Assembly: GCF_014898055.3 (NCBI RefSeq)
Contig: NW_023604295.1
Coordinates: forward strand, 141,576,676 to 141,640,675
Source: Talpa occidentalis
Taxonomy: Eukaryota; Chordata; Mammalia; Eulipotyphla; Talpidae
Direction: 5' to 3'
DNA length: 64,000 nucleotides
Below, piece after piece: positions 35,120 to 46,229 of this stretch. Both the position numbers and the translations under genes were made by a program. Numbering within the stretch: the first letter of the stretch is position 1; every line of letters starts with the position of its first letter. The notes beneath the pieces were generated by a model. The model searched no databases. It worked only from the letters and a program-made list of their open reading frames with translations, and was not told the origin of the DNA.

Positions 35120-35430
35120 TTCTATTACTTTCCCTCTTAACTGGGATAATTTAAAGTCAATAGTAGTTTCATTTCAAAACCTGTGAATTCTCAAATCTTC
35201 TAATTTAATTATGAAATGGAAAGAGATGTCAAATCATTTGAGTTTACATTTGTATAAAGTAAATAAGGTGCACACGACTCGGGTAATAAATGACATATCT
35301 CGCAAGTATTTCCAATTAACTTCATTGTCGCATTTTTATTCTTTATTCTCAAACTGTGCAGTCATTAATATCATATTTCCACAATAACCATATCTGTTAG
35401 AGCATGTCTGCTTTCTCCACCCCTGCTCCT
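35120..35430. promoter_or_regulatory. Candidate conserved noncoding element
   Basis: Repeat-free stretch with CTAATTTAATTATGAAATGG, GGTAATAAATGACATATCTC and GCAGTCATTAATATCATATT, plus retained CpGs (CGACTCGGGTAA, TCTCGCAAG, TTGTCGCATT), which is unusual for AT-rich decayed DNA. Inference from texture only. Confidence 0.25.
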
Positions 35431-37278
35431 AAAGCTAGAAAAGCCAGCCTGTTCTGTTGTAAACTTTTATTGGCAGGGGTTCATAATTCAGCTGTAAAAT
35501 TTCATGCTGGGTTGCAATTCAGTGCACAAGCCCTATGCCCTGAAGAGCTTATGTTACTACAAAAACAATTGTAAAAATCCATTTTTTCTCCTCTTAGGTG
35601 GACCAGAAAAATGGTACAGTAAGAAACATTATCCTCTCCAAAAGACACTTTCTAAAAATAAAAGTTAGTGGATGAAATGATCTGCTAGGTACTTAACTAT
35701 CACCCCTCACCCATCAAAATAACTATTAGATGAGAGCCACAAAAAATTTACACTTATAGTAGCTATAGCTTGCTCCCTGGTACTCGCAGTGCAAGACATG
35801 TCACCTTTCTTTATTTTTCTAAGTCAGATTAAATCCACTGTGAGGCCACGATCATCTATCCTGACAGGAAGTCCAATATCAGTCAATTTGGGCTGCTCTG
35901 TCTTACCCTTGGGCTGCATTAGAACTCCGGGTATTATGCAGTCCAGAAAGGAGTGGAGGTTACTGGCTGGGGTTTTTGATTCTCGTCCAGATGGCTAGTC
36001 TTATTGGCAGAATCACTCCCACTTCTGTCCCCAATGCCAAGTTCAGTAATAGAACTTCAACAGGAGCCCACGTTCACATACCTACCAGGCCAGACCTACC
36101 TGATGTTTTGCCATGGGGAGTCAAGTTCAAGAACAGGAGATGGTCTTTGACCCTGAAGAACCCCCAAACAGTTGTACTCATATGGCTTCCACACACCTCT
36201 CCCCAGGCCCGCTGTTTGCCCTTTATCCAATTCCTAGTCTGTTGGGATCTAAGAGAGCCTCCAGAGATGTCTGTTCTTGGAGTATAGAAGGTAATCTAGA
36301 AATCTCCTCTGTCTCTGAACAAAACCAAACCACTGTTTATTTTTAACTTCTTAATGTCATTGGGGAAGAAAGGGGGAGGTTGGAAAGGGTTTAAAAAAAG
36401 ATGTTTTTGGTCTTCCTATTTATTCTGCTGCAGGGGAAATTAAGCAAACATTAACTGTGTTTTGTTTGATTTTTATAAAATCACCCTGTCTCAGGAAAAA
36501 GTCCACAATTTCACTTTAGCATTCTCTGCACCAGGTGGAAGACTGATGATAGGTGGATTATAGGTTTAAATTTGCAACTAATTAGCCTGTCTTTGGATTT
36601 ATAACTGAAGCCCTGATTTTAGTTAAAAAATGAGAGGTAGGAATTCAACATTCAACAATTTTTTTCCTGATATAAAAAGTCATCATTTATGAAATGCCTA
36701 AATTTTAGCCTAATAATTTCTAGATTGTTCAATGGACTGTGTTGTTTTCACTTGTTTATTTATCATCACATGAAGCTTTGAATGTGTCTAGTTGGTATCG
36801 TGTGTTACTTTGATGATGAATCGTACTGCTCTTCCTCCAAATGACAGAAGAATAATGGGATTTTGTCAGACATTTTGGAAGAGTTATGGATATGAGTAAC
36901 CAGTAGGGCTGCTTTGAAGAAAGACCTAGCTTTGATGAAATTCCATTGCTCAGGTTACTACATCCTCATATCCAAATTACATGAACTGCTCTGAGAAATA
37001 TGTGAAGGTCAACAGTGGCTTTCTCCAAACCCTTGATTGTCCCCTTGTTCATCAAGTAGGTGATGTCTGGCAGATTCACCTCAACATAAATGTCACCCCA
37101 CATATGAATTTAGCAGCTTCCCTGATATTTTGTCTTTGGAACTGATGAAACATCCTACAAATGAAACCCTCCTAAATATGGCACTGTTCATTCATAATTT
37201 GGCACTTAATGGTATTGATATTTTCTCCTACTTAAATTGGCCAGTTCACCTTCCAAATATATGATAATATCAGGGAGG
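35431..37278. other. Unassigned DNA
   Basis: No named repeat or supportable gene. A pair of frames at 35976-36346 overlaps in two phases without any family signal. Confidence 0.4.
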
Positions 37279-37286
37279 TGGAGAGA

Positions 37287-37320
<34 letters not shown>
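37279..37320 (+). repeat. (GA)n microsatellite
   Basis: About twenty GA units with one GT interruption. Confidence 0.95.
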
Positions 37321-38325
37321 ACTTAATGAAATCTGAGAGACCTCAAATGCTGATACTAGATTGGACAACTTCTAATTAATGTGAATTTATCAGGTCAATC
37401 CTCCAACTTCTAGTTCATTCTAAATGATAGTGGACCACTGCAAGCAAAACTAGAAGCAAAGCAGCTATGAACATGTCCCCCTCATGATGAGATGGAGCAA
37501 TAACAATATTGAAGGGAGGTGGTAGAGGTAACTTTAAACAGGTGGATAGTTGGAGGGACAAGAATTAGTTATATATAGTGGGGAAATCTTGATTTGTTCC
37601 ACTGTGCAATCCTTAGATGGAAATGTCTTTCTCTCTGAACAGCCACAGATACCTTCTGTTGGTGCCTCTACCTCTTACCTCCCCTGGCCTGGACCCTCCA
37701 ATGTGAATTTGGGTGGCTTCCCTTGTTTTCTGGCTTGCTATTAGTGTTGATCAATGGGATAGCTGCTGGGAAGGTGTAATCCCTCTTCAGAGGCCTCCCC
37801 CTGTCATACCCCTCTCTGCTCATCCCTCTCCATCAGCCGACCTGGCTGCACAGCCTCCTGTCTCCTTGTGCCTTCAGAGTTAGGAGAATGGAGCCCTCTG
37901 TTACTAACCTTAGGACCAGCACCATCATTTGTGGGCTCATCCTGGTCAATATTTCACAAAATATTTTTACTTTAAACTCTACTCAAATGATCTAATATTA
38001 GTGGAGCATCATTTTCTTTGGGGATCCTGACTGACGCAAGGACTAAGGGAGCCTTTCAGGGGAAGTAGTGATGACTGCATCTTGCAGGCTTGCAGGGTTG
38101 AGGATGCAGGGGGTGGACAGCAGGTGGGAACAAGAGGGGACAAAGGAGAAACAGGTGCGCGGAAGAAAGCAGCCACGACAGGATTTGCTGTTCAAAGTGC
38201 ATTTAAGGCTACTGATTCACGGTTGTTTTCCCAGTACCTATTTGCCTATTAACACGTCCTTTGATAGCGAACATTTCAAAGCACGATGCTTTACCTTTAC
38301 AAAGTTGCCTGCGCAACTTACACAT
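37321..38325. other. Unassigned DNA, possible old LTR or transposon end
   Basis: TCTGTTACTAACCTTAGGAC and GGGGATCCTGACTGACGCAA at about 37900-38040 resemble the 3' part of an old mammalian repeat of a type I cannot name. Otherwise nothing is recognised. Confidence 0.3.
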
Positions 38326-38344
38326 TTGCCACCAGGTGGCGCTC
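38326..38344 (+). promoter_or_regulatory. CTCF-binding motif
   Basis: TTGCCACCAGGTGGCGCTC matches the CTCF core consensus (TGGCCACCAGGGGGCGCTA) at 15 or more of 19 positions, including the whole central CCACCAGG.GGCGCT. It lies outside any SINE that I can see. CTCF is the zinc-finger factor that stops cohesin loop extrusion, and motif orientation sets loop direction; this one points along the plus strand. The core GCCACCAGGTGGC is nearly palindromic, but the GCGCT extension gives it a direction. Occupancy depends on methylation of the GCGC CpG and cannot be read from sequence. Confidence 0.75.
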
Positions 38345-38479
38345 ATGCAGCAACTTTGGAGCACCCGAAGCAGCGAATGTTCAAGGGTTGAATTGGAAAA
38401 AATTACTGTCAAACAGATGTTCTTGTCTTTGATGCTGTATCTAAGTTAAGGTAGGAATGATGAGGTCGGAAAGGCTAAT

Positions 38480-38910
38480 AAATTTATTATGTGGTGGAAA
38501 AGTTATTTCTCCCTGCCCATGAGAGAGAAAACCATTATTTTTAAAGCTTGGCACTAGCTGTACTTTGTTCACCAAATTCTCCTAATCCTCGTCCTACGAT
38601 GGCTCATCTCCCTGTGCTGTGTGTCTTTGGTGTGAGTAAAGAAGAAGCGATTAAAGTGGTCGCTGTGTGCTGAGTTCAGTGCATTTAAATAACTGTGCAG
38701 AAAAAAATGCTTTGGACTCTGATCATGCAACAGTGACCGGAAAATGTTGAAGGTGCATTAATGCAAAGAGGCAAATGATGGCGAAAGTGGCATCGCCTGT
38801 AAACAAAGGAGACAGTTTGAATAAAGTGTTTTCTCGCTCACTTTGATCAAACAGATTCGAGCATCTTTGCATCCAGCTTGTCAAAGCACTGAATCTGTTT
38901 TCCATCCCTC
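38480..38910. promoter_or_regulatory. Candidate enhancer-like motif cluster
   Basis: Repeat-free DNA 150-570 bp from the CTCF motif. It contains CTGTAAACAAAGG at about 38798-38811 (FOX core TGTAAACA overlapping a SOX-like AACAAAGG), CTTTGATCAAAC at about 38842-38853 (two overlapping, opposed TCF/LEF-like sites), TCTCCTAATCC near 38579 (OTX/PITX-like TAATCC) and CATTTAAATA. It also retains CpGs. Single motifs are common by chance; the concentration and the neighbouring CTCF motif make the case. Confidence 0.3.
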
Positions 38911-39309
38911 TGTATCCCCACCCTCACCTGACCCCGACCACGCTTTCATCGGGGTTTCCTCTCTGGAACAGGTCATTAGTAGTTGGTAGTACCTGATCAT
39001 GGGAAACGAGAGGGAAATGTCTGGAGGGCTTTTTCTTTCTTCCTCCTCCTCTTCTTCGCCACCTGCAAGGTCTGTGGATGCTCATAGTGAGGTTCTAGAG
39101 CAGTTCAGAGCTGTTGTGGAGAGAGGAGGTCAGCCGACCACCAGGCTGCTCCTCACAGAGGGATGAGCTTGGTTCCTCATCCACTTCCAGGTACAGATTC
39201 ACCTGCACAACAGAGCCATCAGGGAATAGTGAAGCCAAAGCCAAGGGGAGAAAAAGAAGAGGGAAGTGAGACTAACTTGCTAGAAAATTCACTTCCATGA
39301 GGTCAGTAA
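38911..39309. other. Unassigned DNA
   Basis: Pyrimidine-rich CTTCCTCCTCCTCTTCTTCG near 39040. Otherwise no signal. Confidence 0.45.
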
Positions 39310-39405
39310 ATAGTAACTAATCTGAGAGATGAAGTGTGTCATCTCCATTTTACAGATGACAACTCTGGAGGGGTGGTTCAAGTGTCTTACACAAAATCTT
39401 TCAAC
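39310..39405 (-). mobile_element. MIR fossil
   Basis: ATCTCCATTTTACAGATGAC, then AACTCTGGAGGGGTGGTTCA and AGTGTCTTACACAAAATC, is the reversed MIR pattern 'CCCCATTTTACAGATGAGGAAACTGAGGC.. GTTAAGTAACTTGCCCAAGGTC'. Confidence 0.8.
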
Positions 39406-39859
39406 TCTAAAGAGAGCAAGGAGACAGAGACAAAATTATCACGCTAACTAAAATCTCAGCTGGCTGACAGAGAAATGCAAAGAGGCACCAGACTGAATAA
39501 GATGGAGCTCTTCTGTCCTGGGGATGCCCCTTTAGATATAATGATATGTAGACAACTGAGTTTGTAACAGAAATGTATCTTCTTGAAGCAAAAGTTTGTT
39601 GTGAAGGAGTAGTTGGTCCAGATTTAGGGGTAGCCCAGTGCTCGCGTGTTCACTCGACAGACTGAAACCTGAAAGACAGTGCAGGGTCCTGCTCTAATTT
39701 CATGCTCTTCTGTGGCTATCCTGAAAATCTGAATATATCTTAACATAAGGCCCTGCAGCTTCATTTTGTTCTAAGCCCTGCAAATCCTCTAGCCATTGTC
39801 AGACCTTTGGTTGATTTCTCTCTATCCCACAAATAAATGGCACTGTCTAATATTTTTCT
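39406..39859. other. Unassigned DNA
   Basis: No named repeat or gene signal. Confidence 0.45.
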
Positions 39860-40035
39860 TCTTCTATTTTGCTTAGCATCAACCCTTCATGTTATTTGGA
39901 TTACATGAACTTACCTTTTTGATGGCTGAGTAGTATTCCCTGTGTATATGTGCCACATCTTCTTGATCCACTCATCTGTTTTGGGGTATTTAGGTTGTGC
40001 CCATAGATTGGAAGTTGTAAATAGGTGCAATAAAT
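39860..40035 (-). mobile_element. L1 ORF2 C-terminal remnant
   Basis: TTTTTGATGGCTGAGTAGTA, TATATGTGCCACATCTTCTT and GATCCACTCATCTGTTTTGG match the same part of ORF2 as 9520-9590 in the young L1 (TTTTGAATGCTGAGTAATAT, TATATGTACCACATCTTCTT). It carries many more changes, so it is older. No intact frame remains. Confidence 0.85.
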
Positions 40036-40219
40036 ATGAGAGTTGAGGTTGCTTTTTGAACTACTGTTTTTTTATTGAAAGCTGACCATAAAACAAAGGC
40101 ATCCAGAGGGAGGTGAGAGAACAGGGCTGGGAAGAGAGAGCACAGAGAACTCTGGAGGACTACAAGCCTGTGGCAGTGGGTACGCCACTGTGACTACACC
40201 TGAGGGGAGAAATCCTGTA

Positions 40220-40285
40220 TTTCCAAAACACTGACATTGATATAAACCAATGGTACTTCAATTAAATAATTAAAATTAAAAATAT
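40220..40285 (+). mobile_element. L1 3' terminal fragment
   Basis: GATATAAACCAATGGTACTT followed by CAATTAAATAATTAAAATTA corresponds to the 'TTGTAAACCAATGT..CTCAATAAA' L1 end seen at 26.97 and 58.8 kb. Very short. Confidence 0.55.
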
Positions 40286-40376
40286 GCCAATATAATTGAA
40301 ACTCAATAAAATATTTACTGACAACTAATATATTTAAAATATAATACATGTCATATATATGTAATATTATATAACA

Positions 40377-40399
40377 CATGTGTGTGTGTGTGTGTGTGT
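40377..40399 (+). repeat. (TG)n microsatellite
   Basis: About ten TG units after AT-rich sequence. Confidence 0.9.
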
Positions 40400-40526
40400 A
40401 TACCTGGTCAGTCCTGCTGATAGTCAGAAGGGTTATATCTTTTGTTTATTGGTGGCTAAAAGCACAGACACTTCCTGTTCCTCCTTGGTCCATCTTCTCT
40501 CCTCTCAGGGTGCCCCTGGATTATTT

Positions 40527-40796
40527 TTTTTAAGATTTATTTATTGATGCATACAAGAGCTGGGGTACTGGCCAGAGGTGTGGGGGCATAAGAGGATTCA
40601 CCAGAGACAAAGTGGGGGCAGAATAGGCAGATTGACCAAAGTTCACTGCTGAGGGGAGCAGTGGATGAGTCAAGAGAGGTCTGCTGCGCCATGTGGGTTG
40701 CTCCCTGGCCGGCTGGGAATTGAACTCGTGCTGCAGAGGCTGCAGATTGCTTCATAGATTGCTTCTTAACCCCACCAGAGAGACCCCCTGCCCCAG
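40527..40796 (-). mobile_element. tRNA-derived T+ SINE, reversed
   Basis: Tail TTTTTAAGATTTATTTATTG, body AGAGCTGGGGTACTGGCCAG, CACTGCTGAGGGGAGCAGTG and GCGCCATGTGGGTTGCTCCC. The head is decayed (CCCCACCAGAGAGACCCCC, lacking the usual CTTGTGCC part). Target duplications GGATTATTT lie at 40518-40526 and 40797-40805. Confidence 0.92.
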
Positions 40797-40805
40797 GATT
40801 ATTTC

Positions 40806-43060
40806 CTTAGCTAGAGTGGCTGGGCTGAACGCTTGAGTTGCAGTTTACCTGATGGCTCTTTAAAGAGCTGATTTCTTTTTTGTAAAGGCAATTATTTATT
40901 GACTAACTTTCATACATTAAATTATTCACACATGTTCTCTCTCTAACAACCCAAAGTCACTCATCAAGGTGGAAAATGTTAACTTGTAAAATTTATGATT
41001 TCTCTGAGGTTCTTCAGTCCCAATTCCTGTTTTTATTTGAGAAATCCACATTCAGCACTCCATCTGCGTGAGAGGATTGCCATGTCTAAGGTGACTCCCC
41101 AGTTCTTTTTAGTAATGCTTTCTTCAGCCTTATCCAAAGAAGGGAAGATTCGTTCGCTGGCAACTTGAAGCCACCCTGTGTTCCTCCTAGTTTCCCTTCT
41201 CAGAGAATGACCTTTGGCGATCTTGTCCCTCAGCACCAAGGGCATCTTATTAATTCCCCTTTGTACTGCCCACAATTACCACCGGCAACTACTGCGCTGC
41301 CATCTGAGAAATGAACCCCCATAGAAATTGTCAGCCTTGCCCAAGGCTAAAAGAGTTCTTCTGGCAGGTCCTGGTGGATTTGTGAAATATTAAATATGTT
41401 CCATATTCTTGGTACATTGAGAAATCAAATCTGAGAAATCTCCTTATGTATTAAGTATCTGTTTCGACATGATATTACATTTGGCACCATGCAGAGGACT
41501 TTAGTTATAGTCTTACTTCTGTAGAATCTGTCAAAAGTAGACCGTGAGTCTAAAAATATCTGAATGAATGACAACATCTACAAGGGCAAAAAAAAAAAAA
41601 AAAGAAAACTTTTGGACAATGCAAAACACAGTAAGTACTTGGTGTCCATTTCCAGAATGAGTACATTCGTAGAGCAGTGAGGAATGAGAGAGCCTTAAGT
41701 GGCTAATGCTCATGCCGGATGGTATGGAGAGAAGCTATTAGACTTTTCCAAATAGTTCTGGAAGATGGTTTAGAGAAGGTGGGATTTCATGAGCTATTTG
41801 GATGATGGAAGAAAGATAACTTGGCAGACAGAAAGGGAGAGCATTCCAAGAATATGGCACAGCTTGGAAAAGGCTTGTGTGGAATGACTGGGTGATGGAG
41901 ATAGTAAGCCAGTTGGCTTGAACCTTGTGGGGGCTCATTCCAAGGAAGGATTTCAGATTTGATTCAAAACAAAATAATGACTTTCTGTGGCATTCTTGTG
42001 GCAACTAACCATACATTTTTTAATCGAAGACACACTGCACAAATCAAGACCCAGATTATGGAATGCCAAGACAAGGCATTCTCTTGGGTAAGCGTCAGGA
42101 GGTAAGACATAAGTGTGAGCTACACCAGCGACCCTTGGGGGGAAGCACAGATACTCGTTCCTCAGAGCAACAAGAGGCAAGCAGATGACTCGCTAGAGTA
42201 GAAGGGAGAAGGAACTTGTCCTTACTTCTCTTGGGAGCACAAAGAATATGGGGATCAGCCTTGGCACCTCAGCTTTTTCTACCTTTGGAGTTATGTCCCT
42301 GAGCACTCAAGTTCTGCACAGAGGGCTCAATGGGTTGGGCCTTTGGGTGGAAGGCTAGTGTCTATATCTGCCCTCTGACTGATTTCAAAAACCTAAGGAA
42401 GAAGGTTAATCCACTGTCATAAAAGTTTAAAATTTTAAGACTGTCTGTTGCTTTTAAGGAGTTTATAGGTTAAGTGAGGAGAGAATTCATACCCACTTGA
42501 AAAATTAAATGAGAAAAAAATCAAGTCATTGTAGTGATGAAACCCTTAAGGAATCTGACAAGAAGTGTGGACAGTGTTCCTTAGGATGGAAAGAATAAGG
42601 AAGATGTTTGGGATGGGTTAGAACACAGGATGCATCTTGAGAGTGAGGAGAATTTAGATGCTTAAAAAGGCTGGAATCTGAGCACAATGAAATGGTCTAG
42701 GACCACAGAAGAAAGTGTAGTGGCCAGAGAAGATAAGGCTTGAGAAAAAACTGTGCCGCTGTCCAGAACAGGTGGTTCCAGGGGACACTGGGGAAGCTAA
42801 GACTGGAGAGGAAGGTGGGGACCTCGCTGAGGGAGGAAAATGGTGCTCATTTCCTCTATTGTGAAGGATGAAATGATCAGAGAGAAGCATTTTTTACCCA
42901 AACTCAGCAAAGAAAAGTTCGTACTATGAGGACTTTGAATAACTTTCCCACCCCAATACAATGTTGAATTGCCAGTGCATAGCAGAGGTAAATCACCCAC
43001 CCTCTATGATGATTTTGATAGCACCATCTGAGGAGCTACCAGATAATTTGTCTTTGTGAA
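40806..43060. other. Unassigned DNA
   Basis: No element I can name, apart from an A17 run at about 41589-41605. Overlapping reverse frames at 41738-42180 and 42654-43000 show no family features. Confidence 0.4.
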
Positions 43061-43240
43061 AGGCCACGAGCATATTCTTGAGCTCCGCTACGGCTACCAG
43101 AGCGAGCACCTTGCAGCCGGGCTCTGGAGTGCGTCGTTTGGCACGTCCTGCTGCCCTGGCCATCTGCTGCGCCTTATAACATGGTCTGGCAATTCAGGAG
43201 ATGGCACGGGCAGCCCGGCAATATATCCATATGTTCTCCT
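43061..43240. other. Small CpG-rich patch
   Basis: About 11 CpG dinucleotides in 180 bp (for example CTCCGCTACGGC, GCGTCGTTTGGCACG) in a window where CpG is generally scarce. It does not look like the SINE family. It may be part of a younger unrecognised insertion, or unmethylated in the germline. The open frames of 114-132 codons across it run on both strands. Confidence 0.45.
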
Positions 43241-43611
43241 CCTCCTCCTTGCTGGAGAAACAGGGCAGCCATCTTCAAGAAACCACCAGGATTCCAGATC
43301 ATGTGACTTCCTTTGTCTCCTTGAGACCATGCTTTATTTCAAAGGACAGAAACAAACATTCAGGCTGTGGGAACAAAAAAAGTTTCTTATGTTTGGATAG
43401 TTTAGAATATGGGAGACCCCCCCCAAAAAAAAAAGAAAGTAAACAACATAACAGGCAGGCGATGGTGAGCACTCATGGGTGGCTGGGGAGCAGTCAGTCC
43501 CCTCTATGGCGCAGATTCCTGTGCAGGTACAACCAGCATCTGGGTGTTGTGTCCTTATGTACAAAAGTGCACAGTCTTCAGCCTTGCCACTTGAGGTGAG
43601 TCCATCCATGT

Positions 43612-43716
43612 ACACAACCTCTGAATCACCTTAGAGCTTGTTAGAAATGCAGATTCTGAAGACCGCCCAGACCTGCACTTCCCAGGAGATCACACTCATG
43701 TTCAAGTTTGCACAAC
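43612..43716 (+). mobile_element. MER20-like hAT fossil
   Basis: GAATCACCTTAGAGCTTGTT, AGAAATGCAGATTCTGAAGA, CCCAGACCTGCACTTCCCAG and GAGATCACACTCATGTTCAA follow the 'AATCACCTGGGAGCTTGTTAGAAATGCAGATTC' family of hAT-Charlie nonautonomous elements. Confidence 0.75.
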
Positions 43717-43982
43717 ATCAATCCAGAGAAGGACACTCTAAAAGGCTTCTCCCGTGTAGCCTTTCCTGTTCTGGGCAGACAGTGTTGGTGCAAGGAGTAA
43801 GAAGGTCCTGCTGTCCCCTCCTGGGGTATATAGCTTTCCTCAAATAATATACTCGAGTTGATGAGGAAGAAGCTGCCCTGGCTGATGTTGCATGAAATGC
43901 CAGTGAATGTTCATCCGGAACAAGCTTTTGTTGTACATGTTTGCTAGGTACTTAGAAAATGGGACTTTACATCAGTGATGTT
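43717..43982. other. Unassigned DNA
   Basis: Under 300 bp with no signal. Confidence 0.4.
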
Positions 43983-43991
43983 AAGTGGAGA

Positions 43992-44261
43992 CTGACTGAC
44001 TTATTTATTTTTAAGATTTATTTATTTGCATACAAGAACTGGGATACAGGCCAGAGGTGCAGGGGTGAGAGGATTCACCAGAGACAGAGTGGGGAACAGA
44101 ACAGGCAGATCAACAGCAATACACTGCTGAGGGGAGCAGCGGGTGAGACATGCTGCACCATGTGGGTAGCTCCCAAGCTGACCGGGGATTGAATTTGTGC
44201 TGCAGAGGCTGCGGACAGCTTCACAATGTTGGGCTTATCCCTTGTGCCACCAGGGACACCC
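43992..44261 (-). mobile_element. tRNA-derived T+ SINE, reversed
   Basis: Starts near TTATTTATTTTTAAGATTTA, with TGCATACAAGAACTGGGATA and CACTGCTGAGGGGAGCAGCG; the head ends GTGCCACCAGGGACACCC. A short deletion removes part of the 'AGACAGGAGAGGTC' segment. Target duplications AAGTGGAGA lie at 43983-43991 and 44262-44270. Confidence 0.93.
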
Positions 44262-44270
44262 AAGTGGAGA

Positions 44271-45940
44271 TTTACTGTACAAATTCTCACAAAGATTATT
44301 TCACTGCAACTGTATACTCCAAACAAATTTGGGTTGACGATATCTGAGCCCATCACATCCATCATTGATATCAACACTTATAGGACTGAAAGGTTGCCCA
44401 TGAGGCATGTCTCCTCAGCTCCTCTTCAGGAAGGAAGCACTGAGGGTTCAGTTCAGGATCTGTGTTCTCTTCAGAGATCTGTGCTAACAGATCTCAGAGA
44501 AGTGCTGGTTTGGTGTGTCGACTTTAGCAGCAACTGCTTCGCTCTGTGGGCCAGTTCCCCAACAGCCTGTCTGGCATGGGCCGGTGGCCTCCCCAGTGTG
44601 GGGTTTGCACACAGGATTACTGACGGGGTTGAATGCAAAGTGAATTCCCTATTTGCAAAGCACCAAGGTGCTCCCCTGATATCATTCGCTGCCCCCCAGG
44701 CAGCAGGGCCCTGGATACCCCTCGTGAGCACGTTAAACCCAATATTGTGTGGGTCACAGTTGCTCACATGGAAAGGAAAAGGATAGTTTCAAACTTGAAT
44801 AAGAACAAAAACGCCTCCGGGCCTGCAAATCCTCCACCTACGATTTAGCTCTTGAGACCAAAAAATGACTAACAGGGACCACATTTTTAAATCATTAAAA
44901 ATGTTTATGTTTAGCCAAAAAAAATGAAAGACTTAGAAAAAACGAGCTCCATCTCTTATGGGGTGATTAAAAATAGAGATAACAGATTGGCAGTTAATGA
45001 AGCACACAGACTAGAGAGAGGTGATATAGATAATAAAAACTGGATTATTCAGAGGACTATTTTTAATTGAACATATGTAAGATGATTTTTAATTCAGTCC
45101 TTTTGTACTAATATTGTTGCTAAAAGCACGTTCTGCTTTCTTGGAGCCCAGCATGCCTGTTGCCTGGGTGGGTCCAAAAGATAGGATCCCAGGAACCCTT
45201 TACTCTAGGAGTCAAATTTCCACTAGATTATCTAGGAATGCAAACATAAGAGCTGGCTTTTTTCTTTCATCATTAACGATTTAAAATATTTTCAAACATC
45301 TGCTTTAATAGCTTCCACCTACTAGGAATATTGTGAGAAGAATGTTCACGTTTTATCCCCTCAGCAGCCAAATATTGGGCATGTACTATTTTAAGCCTCT
45401 AAAGATATAATCACACCTCTCTACCCTCGTGGAACTTACATTTTAATAGAACAAATGTGCAAGAAATAACCCAAAAGATAATTGCATTACAGTTCTGACA
45501 GAGATAATTGGCAAAAGAAAAATTAGCATCACAGAAAAATATGTTAACATCTGGAGAATAATGAAATTATGAGCAACAAGCATCGATGAAATCATGCCAA
45601 ATTCAAATGATGGCTGGTCTTGGTAGGCTTCCAGAATTAACTATTAAAATAGCATATTAGCCTTAAACCCAGTATGTCTTCGGTGATGGCTGTGAAGGGG
45701 GTTATGTCATGCTCCGTTCATGGGGGATGGACAGATGCCAGGGTATTTCATGGGAACCTAATTGTTCTTCCCTGCCAGAAAATCTCTACAGGATGACAAA
45801 ATCCCAAGCATCACAGCGCCTGAAGACAAGATCTCCTGTACCAAACGTTTATTACTTTCGGGTTTTGTTATAGATCACCCCAAATCCCCTGCCATGTCCA
45901 GTGCCTCTGACAGAGTACTGACACCCCACAGTTACAATGG
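44271..45940. other. Unassigned DNA
   Basis: The first 550 bp is GC-richer and holds the longest forward frame in the window (186 codons, 44226-44786), opposed by a 98-codon reverse frame. I recognise no domain. TGGGCATGTACTATTTTAAG and CACCTCTCTACCCTCGTGGA near 45377-45432 may be an old MIR/L3-type remnant. Confidence 0.35.
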
Positions 45941-45944
45941 AGAA

Positions 45945-46090
45945 GCTCTGTGACCCAGGGCAAATTATGAATGACTTTGGACCTCAGTTTTCTTATTTGA
46001 GAAATGGAGATTAGGATACATCAGAACAAGATTAGTCATGAGGATTCATGAGCGTTTGCATGCATATGTAAAATATGTTTAGATGTGTTA
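45945..46090 (+). mobile_element. MIR fossil
   Basis: CTCTGTGACCCAGGGCAAAT, GACCTCAGTTTTCTTATTTG, AGAAATGGAGATTAGGATAC and ATGAGGATTCATGAG match the forward MIR core ('GTGTGACCTTGGGCAAGT.. CCTCAGTTTCCTCATCTGTAAAATGGGGATAATA'). Confidence 0.88.
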
Positions 46091-46229
46091 CTGGACAAAG
46101 GGTCTAAAAATCACCAGGTCAGAACCTCTCTTTCACTGGCCCTGGGTCTGGAGGCCCACTGCTGCAAATGCAAATGAAGGGGCTATTGGTGCCGATAAAA
46201 ATAAAAATTATTCCAACCAACGGGGTAGA

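Noticed and set aside
43056..43615. 114- and 132-codon forward frames
   Set aside because: They overlap each other and reverse frames of 78 and 93 codons, and no domain is recognisable.
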